From contig CACJMB010000002.1 in NCBI GenBank assembly GCA_902594405.1, forward strand, positions 124,001 to 188,000: DNA of 64,000 nucleotides. The letters are read 5' to 3'. This stretch comes from an uncultured Pelagibacteraceae bacterium. Its GTDB lineage: Bacteria; Pseudomonadota; Alphaproteobacteria; Pelagibacterales; Pelagibacteraceae. The notes beneath the pieces were generated by a model, which saw nothing but the letters and a program-made list of their open reading frames with translations, was not told where the DNA came from and did no database searches. Shown in pieces: positions 62,315 to 64,000 of the stretch (its first letter is position 1; each line of letters starts with the position of its first letter). The translations under genes and the position numbers were made by a program.

Positions 62315-62464
62315 TTATTTAAAAAAAGATAAAATTGTTTCTTTATAATAAATTAAATTTACAACAATAATTACAATTACAGCTAGTATTGCACCATACT
62401 TGGCCTTAGGAAACGCTACACCCCTCATTTTTGATGGCCTTAGTTCTTCTTTATTATCTTCCAT
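62315..62464 (-). CDS. Small single-span membrane protein, unknown function
   Basis: 49-residue ORF beginning MEDNKEELRPSKMRG, with a basic juxtamembrane stretch (FPKAKYG) and one membrane helix (about 24-40, AILAVIVIIVVNLIYY), then a short tail. It lies between the Amt-operon terminator and the glnT-like gene, 17 bp upstream of the latter on the same strand, so it may be co-transcribed with it. No family recognised. Confidence 0.55.
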   Translation of the reverse strand: MEDNKEELRPSKMRGVAFPKAKYGAILAVIVIIVVNLIYYKETILSFFK

Positions 62465-62477
62465 AACTTTAGAACAT

Positions 62478-62507
62478 AAAAAAGGGCGCCACATTTAAGT
62501 AGCGCCC
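62478..62507 (-). terminator. Intrinsic terminator of the ammonium-transporter operon
   Basis: On the minus strand, a GC-rich 6-bp stem GGGCGC/GCGCCC (62502-62507 with 62484-62489) with a 12-nt loop is followed by six U residues (62483-62478). It lies 16 bp past the stop of the 76-aa gene and separates that unit from the downstream small-protein/glnT unit. Confidence 0.85.
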
Positions 62508-62522
62508 AAATTTTAATTTTAA

Positions 62523-62753
62523 TTACCAGTCGGTAATATTACTTTTATGATCGTTAGCACTATGTCTCTTCTTGGCAAGCCTTGAAAGTTCATCGCTTTC
62601 AGATTTTGCTGTAAGAATGTGCCAACCAATCCATAAGATCACTGCAATGATTACCAGTATGCCTTCACTAGATCCAGCACCAGGGTAAATTGCACCAGCA
62701 ACTTCTTCTGCTGGCTTATTAAGATGATCTATCCAGTTTGTAACTGTAGCCAT
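62523..62753 (-). CDS. Small membrane protein co-transcribed with the ammonium transporter
   Basis: 76-residue protein with one central membrane helix (about 28-47, SEGILVIIAVILWIGWHILT), a soluble N terminus (TNWIDHLNKPAEEVAGAIY) and a charged His/Lys-rich tail. A good ribosome site (GGAGG) lies in the 11-bp gap from amt, and a terminator follows it. Translation is therefore likely. No family recognised; an accessory of the transporter is a positional inference. Confidence 0.8.
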   Translation of the reverse strand: MATVTNWIDHLNKPAEEVAGAIYPGAGSSEGILVIIAVILWIGWHILTAKSESDELSRLAKKRHSANDHKSNITDW

Positions 62754-62764
62754 ATTTTCCTCCT

Positions 62765-64000
62765 TTACCTGGTTGCAGATGAAACTGCTTTTTCATCTTC
62801 TTTAGCAGATTCCATCATTTCATAGTCTAATCCAGCTATCTCAACTTCACGAGGGATTCTTAATTTACCCATGCCGTTAAGAACTTTAGCTATGATGTAG
62901 CCTGGTATTAGTCCAAGAACAACGAACATAATTAATGCTCCGATGAACTGTCCTAATGGATTAATTGTTGCATAAGTTGTTCCGTCCCACATAGCACCAA
63001 CACTGTAACCAGATGATGGATAACCATTTAAGACAAAACCACAAATAACAAGACCTACAAATCCAGCATAACCATGTACTGCTACGGCACCAACTGCATC
63101 ATCAATTTTGAACTTACGTTCAACCCAGTAATGTAGTTTGTATGCAATAACAACACCGATCATACCAATGATCATTGCTTGAATTGGGTGATATAAATCA
63201 TTTCCAGCTGAAGCACAGATCACACCTGCTAGACCACTTGAGTAAGTCCAGAAAGGATCTCCTTTAGCAATCCAATATCCAGCTAACAATCCTCCTGATA
63301 ATGACATCAAGAAGTTGAATGTAATACCACTAAGTGTAGTAGGCGTTACGTAGATATTTGTTGCTGTCCAGTAAGATATACCTTCCATACCATACTCTGG
63401 TCCTAGATCGAAAATAGGTATGTTGCATGCTGCATAAAATCCCCAAAAACCAGTATAAATTAAAAATAATCCTACTGTTACTAGCCAAGGATTTCTTGGT
63501 CCAATGTTTCTTGGTTCACCGCTAGATGAAAACTTACCAATTCTTGGTCCTAAAACCATTAGAACACCTAAAGCAAATCCACCCGCGATTGCGTGAATTA
63601 CTCCTGATGCGTAAGCGTCGTGATATCCTAGAAGTTTTAGCATCCAGCCGTCGAAGTGCCATCCCCATGCAGCATCAATTGTCCAAAATACAGAACCAAT
63701 TGCAATTGCTAAAATTCCAAATGCAAAAGTTGTAATCCTTTCAATGATTGCTCCAGATACGATAGAAGCAGCTGTCCAAGAGAATAAAAGGAATGCAGCC
63801 CAGAAGACCCCAGAAATATGGTCTCCTAAGTTAACAGCCATTAAATCACTTGTTGCCGTATACCAAGTAGCACTAAATGCAGACTCATCGGTGATGAGTG
63901 CAGTGCTTTCATTCATTATTGATGGTGCCAACCCCGGTCCTGTTGGGAAAGCCCAGTAGATCCACCAACCAAATAAAAACCACGTTACTGTTACCAGAGG
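62765..64000 (-). CDS. amt: Ammonium transporter, 5' end outside the window
   Basis: Amt/Rh-family channel for ammonium uptake. The frame stays open to the window edge with upstream membrane sequence (TWFLFGWWIYWAFPTGPG), so the in-frame TTG at 63931 is not the true start; at least 411 residues are present. The two pore histidines are visible in YASGVIHAIAGG and VAVHGYAGF, and many membrane helices follow. A short cytoplasmic tail ends DEKAVSSATR. GC-richer codons suggest high expression. It leads the operon with the 76-aa protein. Confidence 0.92.
   Translation of the reverse strand, partial: PLVTVTWFLFGWWIYWAFPTGPGLAPSIMNESTALITDESAFSATWYTATSDLMAVNLGDHISGVFWAAFLLFSWTAASIVSGAIIERITTFAFGILAIAIGSVFWTIDAAWGWHFDGWMLKLLGYHDAYASGVIHAIAGGFALGVLMVLGPRIGKFSSSGEPRNIGPRNPWLVTVGLFLIYTGFWGFYAACNIPIFDLGPEYGMEGISYWTATNIYVTPTTLSGITFNFLMSLSGGLLAGYWIAKGDPFWTYSSGLAGVICASAGNDLYHPIQAMIIGMIGVVIAYKLHYWVERKFKIDDAVGAVAVHGYAGFVGLVICGFVLNGYPSSGYSVGAMWDGTTYATINPLGQFIGALIMFVVLGLIPGYIIAKVLNGMGKLRIPREVEIAGLDYEMMESAKEDEKAVSSATR

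Noticed and set aside
63929..63931. The in-frame TTG as the start of the ammonium transporter.
   Set aside because: The frame remains open upstream to the window edge and encodes further membrane sequence, so the true start lies outside the window.
1..64000. CRISPR arrays, IS elements, integrases, phage genes, tRNA or rRNA genes.
   Set aside because: I saw no regularly spaced repeats, transposase or integrase motifs, or tRNA-like cloverleaf sequences. Short tRNAs in gaps were looked for only by eye, so a tRNA scan would be the decisive check.

Overview
The window looks like a SAR11-type marine alphaproteobacterium (Candidatus Pelagibacter or close relative). The basis is very AT-rich DNA with coding density near the limit: gaps are usually under 50 bp and stop/start codons often overlap. 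The gene set also fits, with several high-affinity ABC uptake systems and substrate-binding proteins, osmolyte and methylated-amine type metabolism, a photolyase, and almost no visible regulators. This identification is inferred from gene content and order, not from a database search. I saw no rRNA, tRNA, IS element, prophage, integrase or CRISPR array. No stretch over 300 bp lacks a gene; the longest gap between larger genes (62298-62522) holds a 49-codon ORF and a terminator.

Layout. 1-3085: cell-elongation pair mrdA-rodA. 3149-7509: tight run of DadA-like FAD oxidoreductase, EamA exporter, D-2-hydroxyacid dehydrogenase, HDAC-family deacetylase and MsrB. 7515-9301: DUF1479 oxygenase, then glutaredoxin and a DUF2805 protein on the other strand. 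9419-10033: LysE exporter behind a terminator-like hairpin. 10121-16074: a branched-chain-type ABC importer with an extra 60-aa protein inside it and an AzlCD exporter at its end. 16115-17826: glutarate 2-hydroxylase (CsiD/GlaH) and a ProC-like reductase. 17832-24175: a second branched-chain-type ABC system, a 23-codon ORF, an MFS transporter, and a convergent binding-protein gene sharing a terminator with it.

24286-28303 (minus) is a catabolic-looking operon: luciferase-like flavin monooxygenase, DUF1185 protein, alpha/beta hydrolase, aldehyde dehydrogenase. 28409-37109 holds an IPNS-like oxygenase, EamA exporters, a betaine-type ATPase without permease, a thioesterase, a gamma-butyrobetaine-hydroxylase-like oxygenase, a class II aldolase, an aldehyde dehydrogenase and a 3-hydroxyisobutyrate-dehydrogenase-like enzyme. 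37168-39083 encodes EutA-like and ectoine-hydrolase (DoeA/EutD)-like enzymes, followed by a complete PotABCD-type transporter (39129-43651). 43688-49745 has a FadN-type beta-oxidation fusion, a secreted cyclophilin plus HEXXH protein, a ureohydrolase and an aldehyde dehydrogenase. 49742-59833 is mostly housekeeping: an M20 deacylase, CsaA-like protein, LysE, aconitase, YfgM-like, BamB-like, a cupin, ZapE, YjbQ and photolyase. 59838-64000 (minus) is a nitrogen block: diaminopropionate ammonia-lyase-like enzyme, GlnT-type ligase, two small membrane proteins, and an ammonium transporter cut by the window end.

Taken together, the window encodes uptake of amino acids, polyamines or other organic nitrogen, deamination, oxidation by four Fe(II)/2-oxoglutarate-type oxygenases and three aldehyde dehydrogenases, and an unusual number of small-molecule exporters. 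Expression appears to be set by operon architecture and by hairpins between binding-protein and permease genes rather than by dedicated regulators.
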